From contig NZ_VFSV01000007.1 of NCBI RefSeq assembly GCF_007004065.1, forward strand, positions 62,001 to 126,000: DNA of 64,000 nucleotides, read 5' to 3'. This stretch comes from Palleronia caenipelagi. Lineage in GTDB: Bacteria; Pseudomonadota; Alphaproteobacteria; Rhodobacterales; Rhodobacteraceae. The notes beneath the pieces are model-generated. The model was given only the letters and a program-made list of their open reading frames with translations. It was not told the origin of the DNA and ran no database searches. This document shows, piece after piece, positions 52,649-61,479 of this stretch (positions are counted from its first letter, which is position 1; every line of letters starts with the position of its first letter). The position numbers were made by a program, and so were the translations under genes.

Positions 52649-53725
52649 ATGATCTATCGTGAGGCCGGCCAGTATCGCACCAGCTATCTGGATGACGGGC
52701 AGACCTTCCCGATCCGGCTCGACCGTTGGGCGCACTGGCTGCTTATCGCCGTCGCGGTGCTGGTAGTGCCGTTCATCATTAACGACTATTGGGCCAACGC
52801 AATCCTGCTGCCCTTTCTGATCTATGCCATCGCGGCGCTGGGACTGAATATCCTGACAGGCTATTGCGGACAGGTGAGCCTCGGGACAGGCGGCTTTATG
52901 GCCGTCGGCGCCTACGCCTGTTACAAGCTCATGACGTCTTTCCCCGACATCTCCATCGCGATCCACGTGGTTCTGGCCGGGCTGATCACGGCGATCGTGG
53001 GCATTCTGTTCGGCCTGCCATCGCTCCGCATCAAGGGCTTCTATCTCGCGGTGGCGACATTGGCGGCGCAGTTTTTCCTTGTGTGGCTCTTCAACCGGGT
53101 GCCGTGGTTCTACAACTACTCCGCCTCGGGACAAATCAGCGCGCCCGAGCGCACCATATTCGGTCTGCCGGTCACGGGACCGGAGACCTCGGCCGCTGTC
53201 ACGTATCTGTTCTGCCTCGCCTTCGTGCTGGCGTCGGCTTGGATCTGCCGGAACCTCACGCGGGGGGCGCTGGGGCGGAAATGGATGGCGATCCGTGATA
53301 TGGACATCGCCGCGGAGATCATCGGGGTGAACCCGCTCCATGCCAAGCTGACGGCCTTCGGTGTCTCGTCTTTCTTTGTGGGCATAGCAGGGGCGCTGTT
53401 TTTCTCCGTCTATCTGGGTGCGGTCGAGGTCGGCGAAGCGTTTGGCATCAACAAATCCTTCCTCGTCCTCTTCATGATCATCATCGGCGGGCTGGGCTCG
53501 ATCCTCGGGTCGTTTCTTGGGGCGGCCTTCATGGTGCTCTTGCCGGTGTTTCTGAAAAACGTGCTTACCGGCGGGCTGGGCTGGCCCACGGATCTGGCCG
53601 CTCATCTGGAATTCATGATCGTCGGCGGGCTGATCGTGTTTTTTCTGATCGTTGAGCCCCACGGGCTCGCACAACTCTGGCGCCTCCTGAAGGAGAAGCT
53701 GAGACTCTGGCCGTTCCCGCACTGA
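52649..53725 (+). CDS. ABC transporter permease, LivM type
   Basis: A 358-residue permease with eight to ten segments. 'AIAALGLNILTGYCGQVSLG' followed by TGGFMAVGAYA, 'GLPSLRIKGFYLAVATLAAQ' and 'IIGGLGSILGSFLGAAFMVL' are LivM hallmarks. It forms the channel with the LivH-type subunit. The binding-protein gene starts 33 bases later with GGGAGGAAG ahead of its ATG. Confidence 0.94.
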   Translation: MIYREAGQYRTSYLDDGQTFPIRLDRWAHWLLIAVAVLVVPFIINDYWANAILLPFLIYAIAALGLNILTGYCGQVSLGTGGFMAVGAYACYKLMTSFPDISIAIHVVLAGLITAIVGILFGLPSLRIKGFYLAVATLAAQFFLVWLFNRVPWFYNYSASGQISAPERTIFGLPVTGPETSAAVTYLFCLAFVLASAWICRNLTRGALGRKWMAIRDMDIAAEIIGVNPLHAKLTAFGVSSFFVGIAGALFFSVYLGAVEVGEAFGINKSFLVLFMIIIGGLGSILGSFLGAAFMVLLPVFLKNVLTGGLGWPTDLAAHLEFMIVGGLIVFFLIVEPHGLAQLWRLLKEKLRLWPFPH

Positions 53726-53758
53726 CGGGCGGACCATAAAAATAAGGGAGGAAGTAAC

Positions 53759-55042
53759 ATGAAAACACGCATTCTGGCCGGGGCACTGGCTGCGGCGATG
53801 GTGACGGGGCCGGCGCTGGCGGAACTCACATTCCCCAGTCTCAGCTACCGTACCGGACCTTATGCGGCGAACGGAATTCCCTTTGCCGATGGCTATGCCG
53901 ATTACTTCACGCTCCTGAATGAGCGCGATGGCGGAATCGGCGGCGAGATGATCAACATGATCGAGTGCGAGACCGGCTATAACACCGAGAAAGGCGTGGA
54001 GTGCTACGAGTCCACGAAGGGCGAGGGCGCTCTGGTGTACCAGCCGCTCTCCACCGGCATCACCTATCAGCTCATACCGCGCGTGACCGCTGACGGGATT
54101 CCGCTGCACACGCTGGGCTATGGCCGGACCAGTGCCGCGAATGGCAAGGTGTTCGAGTGGGTGTTCAACTATCCTGCCACCTATTGGGACGGCGCCTCAG
54201 TGGCGATCAAGTACCTGCTCGACGAGAATGGCGGCGATCTTTCGGGCAAGAAAATCGCGCTGGTTTACCACAACTCCGCCTATGGCAAGGAGCCGATCCG
54301 CACGCTGACCGAGCTGAGCGGCCAGCACGGTTTCGATCTGCTCGAACTGCCGGTGGATCATCCGGGGCAGGAGCAGCGCTCGACCTGGGTGCAGGTGCGT
54401 CAGCAACGCCCCGATTATGTCCTGATGTGGGGCTGGGGCGTGATGAATCAGGTCGCCATCCAGGAGGCGGTGAATATCCGGTTCCCGATGGAGAACTTCA
54501 TCGGCATCTGGTGGTCCGGTTCGGAAAATGACGTAAAACCGGCGGGCGATGGGGCGAACGGGTATAAGGCGCTGAACTTCCACGCGCCCGGCGCTGATTT
54601 TGCCATCTACGATGATCTGAAAACCCACGTCTATGATGCCGGAAAAGCTGCCGGTGCGGGCGATCAGATGGGCACAGTGCTCTATAACCGTGGCCTCTAC
54701 GCCGCGATGATCGCGGCTGAGGGCGCGCGCAAGGCGCAGGAGATCCACGGGGTTTCCGCGATCACGCCCGCTCAGATGCGTGATGGGCTTGAGCAACTGG
54801 CCATCGATGAGGCCCGCATGGAAGAGCTGGGTCTCGGTGGCTTCGGCCCGACCTTCGAGTCCTCCTGCGCGTCCCATGGCGGCTCCGGACGCGTCGCGGT
54901 GAACCAGTGGAACGCGGCGGATGGCAAGTGGGAGGTTCTGACCGACTATATCCAGTCCGACCAGGAACTCATCGGCCGCCTCGTGGAGGAAGACTCCGTG
55001 GCCTATGCCGAGGAAAACGGCATCGAGATGCGCTGCCAGTGA
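53759..55042 (+). CDS. Periplasmic ligand-binding protein of the LivJ/LivK family
   Basis: A 427-residue exported protein with signal MKTRILAGALAAAMVTGPALA. The type I binding fold starts 'LTFPSLSYRTGPYAANGIPF' then ADGYADYF, and has 'KIALVYHNSAYGKEPIR' and 'QRPDYVLMWGWGVMNQVAIQ'. Two cysteine pairs may form disulfides. It captures the substrate for the LivHM permeases. A terminator-like hairpin follows, so this gene may be expressed more than the distal ones. Ligand: perhaps an aromatic or fatty acid, inferred from the CoA ligases. Confidence 0.9.
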   Translation: MKTRILAGALAAAMVTGPALAELTFPSLSYRTGPYAANGIPFADGYADYFTLLNERDGGIGGEMINMIECETGYNTEKGVECYESTKGEGALVYQPLSTGITYQLIPRVTADGIPLHTLGYGRTSAANGKVFEWVFNYPATYWDGASVAIKYLLDENGGDLSGKKIALVYHNSAYGKEPIRTLTELSGQHGFDLLELPVDHPGQEQRSTWVQVRQQRPDYVLMWGWGVMNQVAIQEAVNIRFPMENFIGIWWSGSENDVKPAGDGANGYKALNFHAPGADFAIYDDLKTHVYDAGKAAGAGDQMGTVLYNRGLYAAMIAAEGARKAQEIHGVSAITPAQMRDGLEQLAIDEARMEELGLGGFGPTFESSCASHGGSGRVAVNQWNAADGKWEVLTDYIQSDQELIGRLVEEDSVAYAEENGIEMRCQ

Positions 55043-55051
55043 CCTGACCGG

Positions 55052-55077
55052 CCCGGGCGTCTGCGCCCGGGTCTTTC
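55052..55077 (+). terminator. Hairpin terminator or attenuator after the binding-protein gene
   Basis: CCCGGGCG (55052-55059) pairs with CGCCCGGG (55064-55071) around TCTG, followed by TCTTTCT. Located inside the operon, it may let part of transcription pass to the LivF-type gene. Confidence 0.65.
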
Positions 55078-55092
55078 TCCCGGAGGCGATCC

Positions 55093-55920
55093 ATGACCCA
55101 AGCCAACACCGCCCAAGACGCGCCCCTGCTGGAGGTGAACAATATCGAGGTGATCTACAACTCGGTCATCCTCGTGCTGAAAGGCGTGAGCCTCACGGTC
55201 AGCAAAGGCGGGATCACGGCACTGCTGGGCGGCAACGGCGCCGGGAAGACCACCACGCTGAAGGCTATCTCCAACCTCGTCCATTCGGAGCGCGGCGAGG
55301 TGACCAAGGGGTCGATCCTTTATCACGGGGAGCGGGTGCAGGATCTCGCCCCGTCCGAGCTGGTGAAACGCGGTGTGGTGCAGGTCATGGAGGGCCGCCA
55401 TTGCTTCGAGCACCTGACCGTCGAAGAGAACCTGATGACCGGCGCCTATACCCGTCGCGACGGGCGCGGCGCGGTCGAGGCTGATCTCGACATGGTTTAC
55501 ACCTATTTCCCCAGACTGAAGGAGCGGCGCAAAAGTCAGGCGGGCTATACCTCCGGCGGCGAACAGCAGATGTGCGCAATCGGGCGTGCGCTCATGTCGC
55601 GCCCCGAGACGATCCTGCTGGACGAGCCCTCCATGGGCCTCGCGCCGCAGCTCGTCGAAGAGATTTTCGGCATTGTGCGCAGCCTCAACGAGGAGCAGGG
55701 GGTGAGCTTTCTGCTGGCCGAACAGAACACCAATGTTGCCTTGCGCTACGCCCATCGGGGGTACATCCTCGAAGCCGGACGCGTGGTGATGGAAGGTGCA
55801 GCGGCTGATCTGCGCGAAAACCCGGACGTCAAGGAATTCTATCTCGGCGTGTCGGACGAGGGGCGCAAATCCTTCCGCGACACGCGGTCCTATCGCCGGC
55901 GCAAGCGCTGGCTCAGCTAA
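55093..55920 (+). CDS. ABC transporter ATP-binding protein, LivF type
   Basis: A 275-residue ATPase: Walker A 'GGNGAGKTTTLKAIS', signature 'YTSGGEQQMCAIGRAL', Walker B 'TILLDEPSMGLAP', and 'LLAEQNTNVALRYAHRGYIL' with the switch Gln-for-His variation. A basic C-terminal tail ends 'YRRRKRWLS'. It partners the LivG-type ATPase of the same operon. The ATG at 55093 has GGAGG ahead. Confidence 0.93.
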   Translation: MTQANTAQDAPLLEVNNIEVIYNSVILVLKGVSLTVSKGGITALLGGNGAGKTTTLKAISNLVHSERGEVTKGSILYHGERVQDLAPSELVKRGVVQVMEGRHCFEHLTVEENLMTGAYTRRDGRGAVEADLDMVYTYFPRLKERRKSQAGYTSGGEQQMCAIGRALMSRPETILLDEPSMGLAPQLVEEIFGIVRSLNEEQGVSFLLAEQNTNVALRYAHRGYILEAGRVVMEGAAADLRENPDVKEFYLGVSDEGRKSFRDTRSYRRRKRWLS

Positions 55921-55936
55921 AACCCGGGAGGCCCCT

Positions 55937-57148
55937 ATGAGTGATCCGCTGGAAACCCGCCGCACCGAGGCGCGTGCCAGCGATCTGGCCCGTGACCTGC
56001 CGCAGCAAATCGCGCGGGCGCAGGCTTTGCCCGGCGGCGGAGGTCTTGCGGATGTGGATGCCGCCTCCGTCACGGACCGCGCGGCGCTGGCGCGGCTGCC
56101 GGTGCTCCGCAAAGCCGCGCTGACCGAGGCGCAGACCAGCGATCCACCGCTGGGCGGGCTGACCGGGCCGCTCTCGGGATTTACACATCTCTTTCAGAGC
56201 CCCGGCCCGATCTACGAGCCGGGTCGGATCGACGGCGACTGGTTCCGGCTGGGCCGGTTCTTGCGCGCCTGCGGGGTGGGGCCGGGAGATATCATCCAGA
56301 ACTGCTTTGGCTACCACCTAACGCCTGCGGGCATGATGTTCGAGAGCGCCGCGCGGGCCGTTGGCGCGGTGACCATCCCGGCGGGCACCGGCCAGACCGA
56401 GTTGCAGGCCCGCTCTGCCGCCCATCTGGGCGCCACCGCCTATGCGGGCACGCCGGATTACCTGAAGGTGATCCTTGAGAAAGCCGACGAGCTTGGCCTG
56501 AACCTCTCGATCACGAAGGCCGGCGTGTCTGGCGGCGCGCTCTTTCCGAGCCTGCGGGAGTGGTATGCCGACCGTGGGATCGCCTGCCGTCAGTGCTATG
56601 CCACCGCGGATCTGGGCAACATCGCCTATGAAAGCGACGCCATGGAGGGGATGATCGTCGACGAGGGTGTCATCGTCGAGATCGTCACACCCGGCACCGG
56701 CGATCCGGTTCCCGAGGGCGAAGTGGGCGAGGTTCTCGTGACCACGCTGAACCCCGATTATCCGCTGATCCGCTTTGCCACCGGGGATCTCTCGGCGGTG
56801 CTGCCGGGACAAAGCCCCTGTGGCCGGACCAATATGCGGATCAAGGGATGGATGGGCCGCGCAGACCAGACCGCGAAGGTCAAAGGCATGTTCGTTCGCC
56901 CTGAGCAGGTCGCTGATCTGGTAGCCCGACACCCGGACGTCGACCGTGCGCGGGTGACGATTTCTCGGCATGACGACGCGGATGTGATGAGTGTGGCCCT
57001 TGAGACCGGTTCTCCGGGAGATATCTCCTCTTATGAGGATAGCGTGCGCGAGGTGCTGAAGTTGCGCGCCGCCGTCCATGTCGAAGCCCCCGGGGCGCTG
57101 CCGCGCGACGGGAAGGTGATCGATGATCAGAGAGACTATTCGACCTGA
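55937..57148 (+). CDS. Phenylacetate-CoA-ligase-like (AMP-binding family) protein with altered phosphate loop
   Basis: A 403-residue protein of PaaK-like length and layout: 'FLRACGVGPGDIIQNCFGYH', 'TIPAGTGQTELQARSAAHLG', 'RFATGDLSAVLPGQSPCGRT' and 'GWMGRADQTAKVKGMFVRPE' align well. However, the region that in PaaK carries the Ser/Thr-Gly-rich phosphate loop reads HLFQSPGPIYEPGRIDG, without the TSGTTG core. The adenylation motif is also changed ('CYATADLGN' for YGLSE). It is the last gene of the operon; the ATG at 55937 has CGGGAGG. It may be a modified ligase or a binding or regulatory homologue. Confidence 0.78.
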   Translation: MSDPLETRRTEARASDLARDLPQQIARAQALPGGGGLADVDAASVTDRAALARLPVLRKAALTEAQTSDPPLGGLTGPLSGFTHLFQSPGPIYEPGRIDGDWFRLGRFLRACGVGPGDIIQNCFGYHLTPAGMMFESAARAVGAVTIPAGTGQTELQARSAAHLGATAYAGTPDYLKVILEKADELGLNLSITKAGVSGGALFPSLREWYADRGIACRQCYATADLGNIAYESDAMEGMIVDEGVIVEIVTPGTGDPVPEGEVGEVLVTTLNPDYPLIRFATGDLSAVLPGQSPCGRTNMRIKGWMGRADQTAKVKGMFVRPEQVADLVARHPDVDRARVTISRHDDADVMSVALETGSPGDISSYEDSVREVLKLRAAVHVEAPGALPRDGKVIDDQRDYST

Positions 57149-57159
57149 GAGAGGTTCAC

Positions 57160-58836
57160 ATGAGACTTGCCCTGACCGCCCTGGCGCTGCTGGTGACCAC
57201 GGGAATGGCGTCTGCCGAAAAAGAACTCGCGCTGGTGATCGGCAACAGCCAGTACCGCGATTTGCCCCGGCTTCCAGCGGCTATCGGGACCAGCGGTATC
57301 GTCGATGCGCTGCGCGCCGAAGGCGTCCGGGTTATCGAAGGGAGCGACTTGCGCCGCGCAAGCCTGTTTGATCGCTTGCGGGATTTCGACCTTGAGGCGG
57401 ATAACAGCGATGCCATCGCCATGGTTCTTGTTGGCCAATTCACCGAGTTTGGGGGCGAGACGTGGTTTCTGCCAGTGGACGCAGAGGGGCGCTCGATGGT
57501 CGAGAGTGCCGAAGCGGGCGTACCGCTTTCGGTCTTTACGGGGTTTGCGGCGCGTCATGCGGGCCGCTCGATTATTGTTCTCGGCACCAACAATGATGAG
57601 CCAATCCGCGGCGGCGTCCTCACCGATCTGCCCGATGGGGTGACAGTCGTGAACGGAACGCCGTCCGCTGTTCTGCGGTTTGTGCAGGACTCGCTCGCCC
57701 GCCGGGGGGGCGTCATCAACGAGGCTGATGACGTGACGATTTCGGGATATGTACCTCCAGATTTCCGCTTCCTTGGAGATGGGGGCCCTTCGGTCATCGG
57801 CTCAGGGACCAGGTCGGTGGACACGACACCGCTGGATGAGACACCGCCGGAGCGGACGCTGTCGACGCCGAGCGCGAACGACGCACAGGAGAACTTCTGG
57901 CGTCTGACGGTGAGCCGCAATACGGAGGCGTCCTACGAGGCTTATATCGATCGCTACGTGGACGGACGCTATGTGGGCGAAGCGCAGGAGCGGCTTCGCG
58001 ACCTCCGGACGACCGACGAGGAACGGTTTGAGATCTCGCTCGGACTGACACGGGAGCAGAAACAGGACATCCAGCGGGATCTGTCGCTTCTGGGCTATGA
58101 CACGCGCGGCATTGACGGGATTTTCGGTCCGGGCACGCGGGGTGCAATCCGGACATGGCAGCAACGGGCCGGTTTCGGAGCCTCCGGATTTATGTCTCCA
58201 GACCAGATCAGTACCCTCCGCGCTGAAGCCTCGGAACGCGCCGATGTGCTGGAGGCTGAGGAGCGGAGCCGTCGAGAGGACTTGCGGCGTCGGGACGAAG
58301 AGTACTGGTCGCGCATGGGCGCGGAACGTGATGAGAATGAGCTGCGCGACTATCTCGACCGGTTCCCGGACGGCCTTCATTCGGATGAGGCGGTGGCGCA
58401 GCTCAACGCGCTTCGCGAGGCCGAGGCGACACGCGGTGGTGTCTCGGAGGAAGAACGGGCGCTGTGGCAGGGCGTGCAGGCGCAGAATACTGTTCAGGGA
58501 TATCGCGACTACCTCGCGGCCTATCCAAACGGACCCTATGCGCAGGATGCCAAGGCTCAGATCGATCGTCAGACCAAATCGGCCGGTGCACGTCAGGAGG
58601 CCGAGGCGGCAGAGCAGGGGCTTGGCCTCAACCAGACCGCAAGGCTGGCCATTGAGACGCGACTGCAGGCGCTGGGACACGAGCCCGGCGCGGTCGATGG
58701 AGTGTTTGACGATCAGACCCGGGCGGCGCTGCGACGCTTTCAGCAGGCGTCGGGACTGCCAGCGACAGGCTACGTGAACCAGTTTACCGCCGTGCGCCTT
58801 CTCACAGACGCATTGCGCAGCATGATTCCACAGTAA
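57160..58836 (+). CDS. Secreted pseudo-caspase with repeat region and two peptidoglycan-binding domains
   Basis: A 558-residue exported protein (signal MRLALTALALLVTTGMASA). Residues 21-190 follow the caspase-like C14 fold: 'ELALVIGNSQYRDLP' and 'GETWFLPVDA'. The catalytic His region reads 'LVGQFTEFGG' instead of AGHG, and the Cys region 'IIVLGTNNDE' instead of LDACRNN, so both catalytic residues are missing. Three copies of a 39-residue helical repeat (near 245, 377 and 428) surround a peptidoglycan-binding domain (297-355), and another lies at 487-552. It starts 11 bases after the ligase gene but is probably a separate periplasmic scaffold. Confidence 0.78.
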   Translation: MRLALTALALLVTTGMASAEKELALVIGNSQYRDLPRLPAAIGTSGIVDALRAEGVRVIEGSDLRRASLFDRLRDFDLEADNSDAIAMVLVGQFTEFGGETWFLPVDAEGRSMVESAEAGVPLSVFTGFAARHAGRSIIVLGTNNDEPIRGGVLTDLPDGVTVVNGTPSAVLRFVQDSLARRGGVINEADDVTISGYVPPDFRFLGDGGPSVIGSGTRSVDTTPLDETPPERTLSTPSANDAQENFWRLTVSRNTEASYEAYIDRYVDGRYVGEAQERLRDLRTTDEERFEISLGLTREQKQDIQRDLSLLGYDTRGIDGIFGPGTRGAIRTWQQRAGFGASGFMSPDQISTLRAEASERADVLEAEERSRREDLRRRDEEYWSRMGAERDENELRDYLDRFPDGLHSDEAVAQLNALREAEATRGGVSEEERALWQGVQAQNTVQGYRDYLAAYPNGPYAQDAKAQIDRQTKSAGARQEAEAAEQGLGLNQTARLAIETRLQALGHEPGAVDGVFDDQTRAALRRFQQASGLPATGYVNQFTAVRLLTDALRSMIPQ

Positions 58837-58847
58837 CGCGCGCGCCT

Positions 58848-58878
58848 TTGACACGGGGAATGTTTGCGTTAAACGTTT
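58848..58878 (+). promoter_or_regulatory. Promoter and LacI-type operator of the regulator gene
   Basis: TTGACA (58848-58853) is a consensus -35 box. After 17 bases, at the -10 position, lies the palindrome AAACGTTT (58871-58878), extended to TTAAACGTTTCA, typical of LacI-family operators with central CG. Binding there would block the promoter, so the gene probably represses itself. Confidence 0.6.
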
Positions 58879-58903
58879 CATTAAGAGGAGAAGAGGACCC
58901 CTG

Positions 58904-59941
58904 ATGAACGAACGCCCCATTCCGCCCCGCCGACCCATGACACTGCGCGATGTGTCGGAGGCCTCCGGGGTCAGTGAGATGACTGTGAGCCGCGTGCTGC
59001 GCAACCGTGGTGATGTCAGCGCGGCCACGCGGGAACGGGTCCTCGCGGCGGCCAAGGAACTGGGCTACGTGCCCAACAAGATCGCCGGTGCGCTGGCCTC
59101 GTCGCGGGTCAACCTTGTGGCCGTGGTCATCCCGTCCCTGTCGAACATGGTGTTCCCCGACGTGCTGGGGGGCATCACCGAGGTTCTGGATGAGACCCAT
59201 CTGCAGCCCGTTGTGGGCGTGACGAATTATAGCCCCGAGCGCGAAGAGAAAGTCATCTACGAGATGCTGTCCTGGAGGCCGTCGGGGCTGATCATCGCCG
59301 GGATCGAGCATACGGACGCCTGCCGTAAAATGCTGGCTGCTGCTGACGTGCCGGTAGTGGAGATCATGGATGTGGATGGCGATCCGGTGGATTCGGTGGT
59401 GGGGATCTCCCAGCGCCGGGCCGGGCGGATGATGGCCGAGGCGATCATCAAGCAGGGATTCGAGCGGATCGGCTTTCTCGGCACGCAGATGCCGCTGGAC
59501 CACCGGGCGCGCAAGCGGTTCGAAGGATTTACGGATGCGCTGGCCCGGGCCGGTCTGGAGGTCGCGGATCAGGAATTCTACTCAGGCGGGTCGTCCCTGC
59601 AAAAGGGTCGGCTGATGACCGAGGAGATGCTGACGCGGACCGAAGACCTCGACTTCATTTATTACTCCAACGACATGATCGGCGCGGGCGGGTTGCTCTA
59701 TTGCATGGAGCAGGAGATCGATATTCCCGGTCGGCTTGGCCTTGCCGGGTTCAACGGCACTGAGCTTCTGGACGGTCTGCCGCGGCATCTGGCGACCATG
59801 GATGCAGGCCGGGCCGAGACAGGGCGCGAAGCCGCCCGGATCATCGCCGCGAGGGCTGATGGGGCGCTCACCGAAAGCCGTCGTATCGAGATCGAACCAC
59901 GCATCGACTACGGGGATACCCTGCGCCGTTACAAACCCTGA
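58904..59941 (+). CDS. LacI-family transcriptional regulator
   Basis: A 345-residue repressor. The N-terminal helix-turn-helix is 'TLRDVSEASGVSEMTVSRVL', followed by the hinge helix 'KIAGALASSRVNLVAVVIPS'. The ligand domain is of the GntR (gluconate repressor) type, with 'NDMIGAGGLLYCMEQEIDIP' and 'GLAGFNGTELLDGL'. No obvious target genes are adjacent: the gene before is the pseudo-caspase, the one after is lepB. Its regulon may lie outside the window, in sugar-acid metabolism. The ATG has GAGGAGAAGAGGA. Confidence 0.93.
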   Translation: MNERPIPPRRPMTLRDVSEASGVSEMTVSRVLRNRGDVSAATRERVLAAAKELGYVPNKIAGALASSRVNLVAVVIPSLSNMVFPDVLGGITEVLDETHLQPVVGVTNYSPEREEKVIYEMLSWRPSGLIIAGIEHTDACRKMLAAADVPVVEIMDVDGDPVDSVVGISQRRAGRMMAEAIIKQGFERIGFLGTQMPLDHRARKRFEGFTDALARAGLEVADQEFYSGGSSLQKGRLMTEEMLTRTEDLDFIYYSNDMIGAGGLLYCMEQEIDIPGRLGLAGFNGTELLDGLPRHLATMDAGRAETGREAARIIAARADGALTESRRIEIEPRIDYGDTLRRYKP

Positions 59942-59952
59942 TCGCTGCGCCA

Positions 59953-59981
59953 TTGACACCGCCTCCGGGCGGGAACAAACA
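59953..59981 (+). promoter_or_regulatory. Candidate promoter of the lepB operon
   Basis: TTGACA (59953-59958), 17 bases, CAAACA (59976-59981), 29 bases before lepB. The -35 box is consensus but the -10 is poor. Confidence 0.35.
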
Positions 59982-60010
59982 GGCGCGAAACATCGAAGCA
60001 GGGGGCAGGT

Positions 60011-60799
60011 ATGGCCGACAAAGCGGAAGAAAAGGGCGGCATCGTCGAGACGATCAAGACGGTGGTCTACGCGCTGCTGATCGCCGGTGCGTTCCGCACG
60101 CTCCTGTTCCAGCCCTTCTGGATTCCTTCGGGCTCGATGAAGGATACGCTGCTGGTCGGCGATTTTCTCTTCGTGAACAAAATGGCCTATGGCTATTCCC
60201 AGTATTCCTGCCCCTTTGCCATGTGTAAATTTATCGACGGGCGCTGGATGGGGTCTGAGCCCGAGCGCGGCGATGTGGCAGTGTTCCGCCATCCTGTGAA
60301 CGGGGCGGATTTCATCAAGCGTCTTGTGGGTCTGCCTGGCGATCAGGTCCAGATGCGTGACAGCGTGCTCTACATCAACGGTGAAGAGGCGCCGCAGGAG
60401 GATGCCGGGACCTTTGTGGAGACCTATGAGCCGCAGGGGTCCATCGGCAACACGCCGCAATGTCAGAATCCGGGCGTGGCGCTCGGCAATGACTGTGTGA
60501 AAACGCGCAAGATCGAAACCCTGCCCGGCGGCGTGAGCCACAGTATCCTCGATGTGCGGACCTCGCGGCTGGACAACACCCCTGTGTTTACGGTGCCCGA
60601 GGGGCATTACTTCTTCATGGGGGACAACCGCGACAATTCCACCGACAGCCGCGTGCCGCAGACCTCCATGGGGGTCGGGTTCGTGCCCTTTGAGAACCTC
60701 ATTGGACGGGCTGATCGGGTCATGTTCTCCTCTGCCGGGAAATCTATGCTCTACTTCTGGACCTGGCGGGGGGACCGTTTTTTCGAGAAGATCGAGTGA
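60011..60799 (+). CDS. lepB: Signal peptidase I
   Basis: A 262-residue inner-membrane Ser-Lys protease that removes signal peptides from exported proteins. Catalytic Ser42 lies in 'PSGSMKDTL' and Lys103 in '[11 protein letters not shown]'; '[17 protein letters not shown]' is the conserved last box. One N-terminal membrane segment (residues 16-36). An insertion with two cysteines ('SCPFAMC') follows the Ser, as in other alphaproteobacteria. It overlaps rnc (GTGA), heading the lepB-rnc-DMT-era-DUF1491-recO operon. Confidence 0.96.
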   Translation: MADKAEEKGGIVETIKTVVYALLIAGAFRTLLFQPFWIPSGSMKDTLLVGDFLFVNKMAYGYSQYSCPFAMCKFIDGRWMGSEPERGDVAVFRHPVNGADFIKRLVGLPGDQVQMRDSVLYINGEEAPQEDAGTFVETYEPQGSIGNTPQCQNPGVALGNDCVKTRKIETLPGGVSHSILDVRTSRLDNTPVFTVPEGHYFFMGDNRDNSTDSRVPQTSMGVGFVPFENLIGRADRVMFSSAGKSMLYFWTWRGDRFFEKIE

Positions 60800-61479
60800 A
60801 GCTGAGCGCGGATCAGGCCCAGTTTGCGGGGCGGATCGGGCATGAGTTCGGGCGGCCCGAGCTGCTGGTGCAGGCCCTGACTCACGGGTCGATCTCCTCG
60901 GCCAGCCGTCCGGATAACCAGCGGCTCGAATTTCTGGGCGACCGGGTACTGGGGCTGGTGATGGCTGAAGCGCTGTTCATGGCAGACCCCACCAGCACCG
61001 AAGGACAGCTCGCCCCCCAGTTCAACGCGCTGGTGCGCAAGGAAACCTGTGCCGCCGTAGCCCGCGAGATCGGCCTCGGCGATGTGCTGCGGCTGGGGCG
61101 CTCGGAGATGAAATCCGGCGGCCGCCGCAAGGAAGCGCTGCTGGGCGACGCCATGGAAGCGGTGATCGCCGCAGTCTATCTCGATGCCGGGTTCGCCCCT
61201 TCGCGCGACATGATCCTGCGCCTTTGGGGCGAACGGATCACCACGGTCGAAGCCGATGCCCGCGATGCGAAGACCATGCTGCAAGAATGGGCGCAGGCCC
61301 GTGGTCTGCCGCCCCCGGCCTATGTGGAGACGGGACGCGAGGGGCCCGATCATGCGCCGGTCTTTACCATCGAGGCGCGGCTTCAGAGCGGTCAGGCCGC
61401 TTCCGCCCGCGCCAAGTCAAAGCGCGATGCCAGCCAGCAGGCGGCGCAGTCCCTGCTGCACTCGTTGAACGGCGCATGA
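60796..61479 (+). CDS. rnc: Ribonuclease III
   Basis: A 227-residue double-strand RNA endonuclease. The signature '[20 protein letters not shown]' holds the metal-binding Glu and Asp, and '[16 protein letters not shown]' the second acidic pair. A C-terminal dsRNA-binding domain (from '[19 protein letters not shown]') is complete. It starts with GTG at 60796, overlapping the lepB stop, and its own stop overlaps the transporter gene (ATGA). Confidence 0.96.
   Translation: MKLSADQAQFAGRIGHEFGRPELLVQALTHGSISSASRPDNQRLEFLGDRVLGLVMAEALFMADPTSTEGQLAPQFNALVRKETCAAVAREIGLGDVLRLGRSEMKSGGRRKEALLGDAMEAVIAAVYLDAGFAPSRDMILRLWGERITTVEADARDAKTMLQEWAQARGLPPPAYVETGREGPDHAPVFTIEARLQSGQAASARAKSKRDASQQAAQSLLHSLNGA

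Noticed and set aside
51359-54109. A 916-codon open frame on the reverse strand
   Set aside because: It is antisense to LivH, the small protein and LivM genes. Its translation is rich in Arg, His, Gln and Asp without any domain, a common shadow of GC-rich codon use.
57160-58836. Active caspase-like protease
   Set aside because: The His and Cys positions are replaced by non-catalytic residues in otherwise conserved strands.
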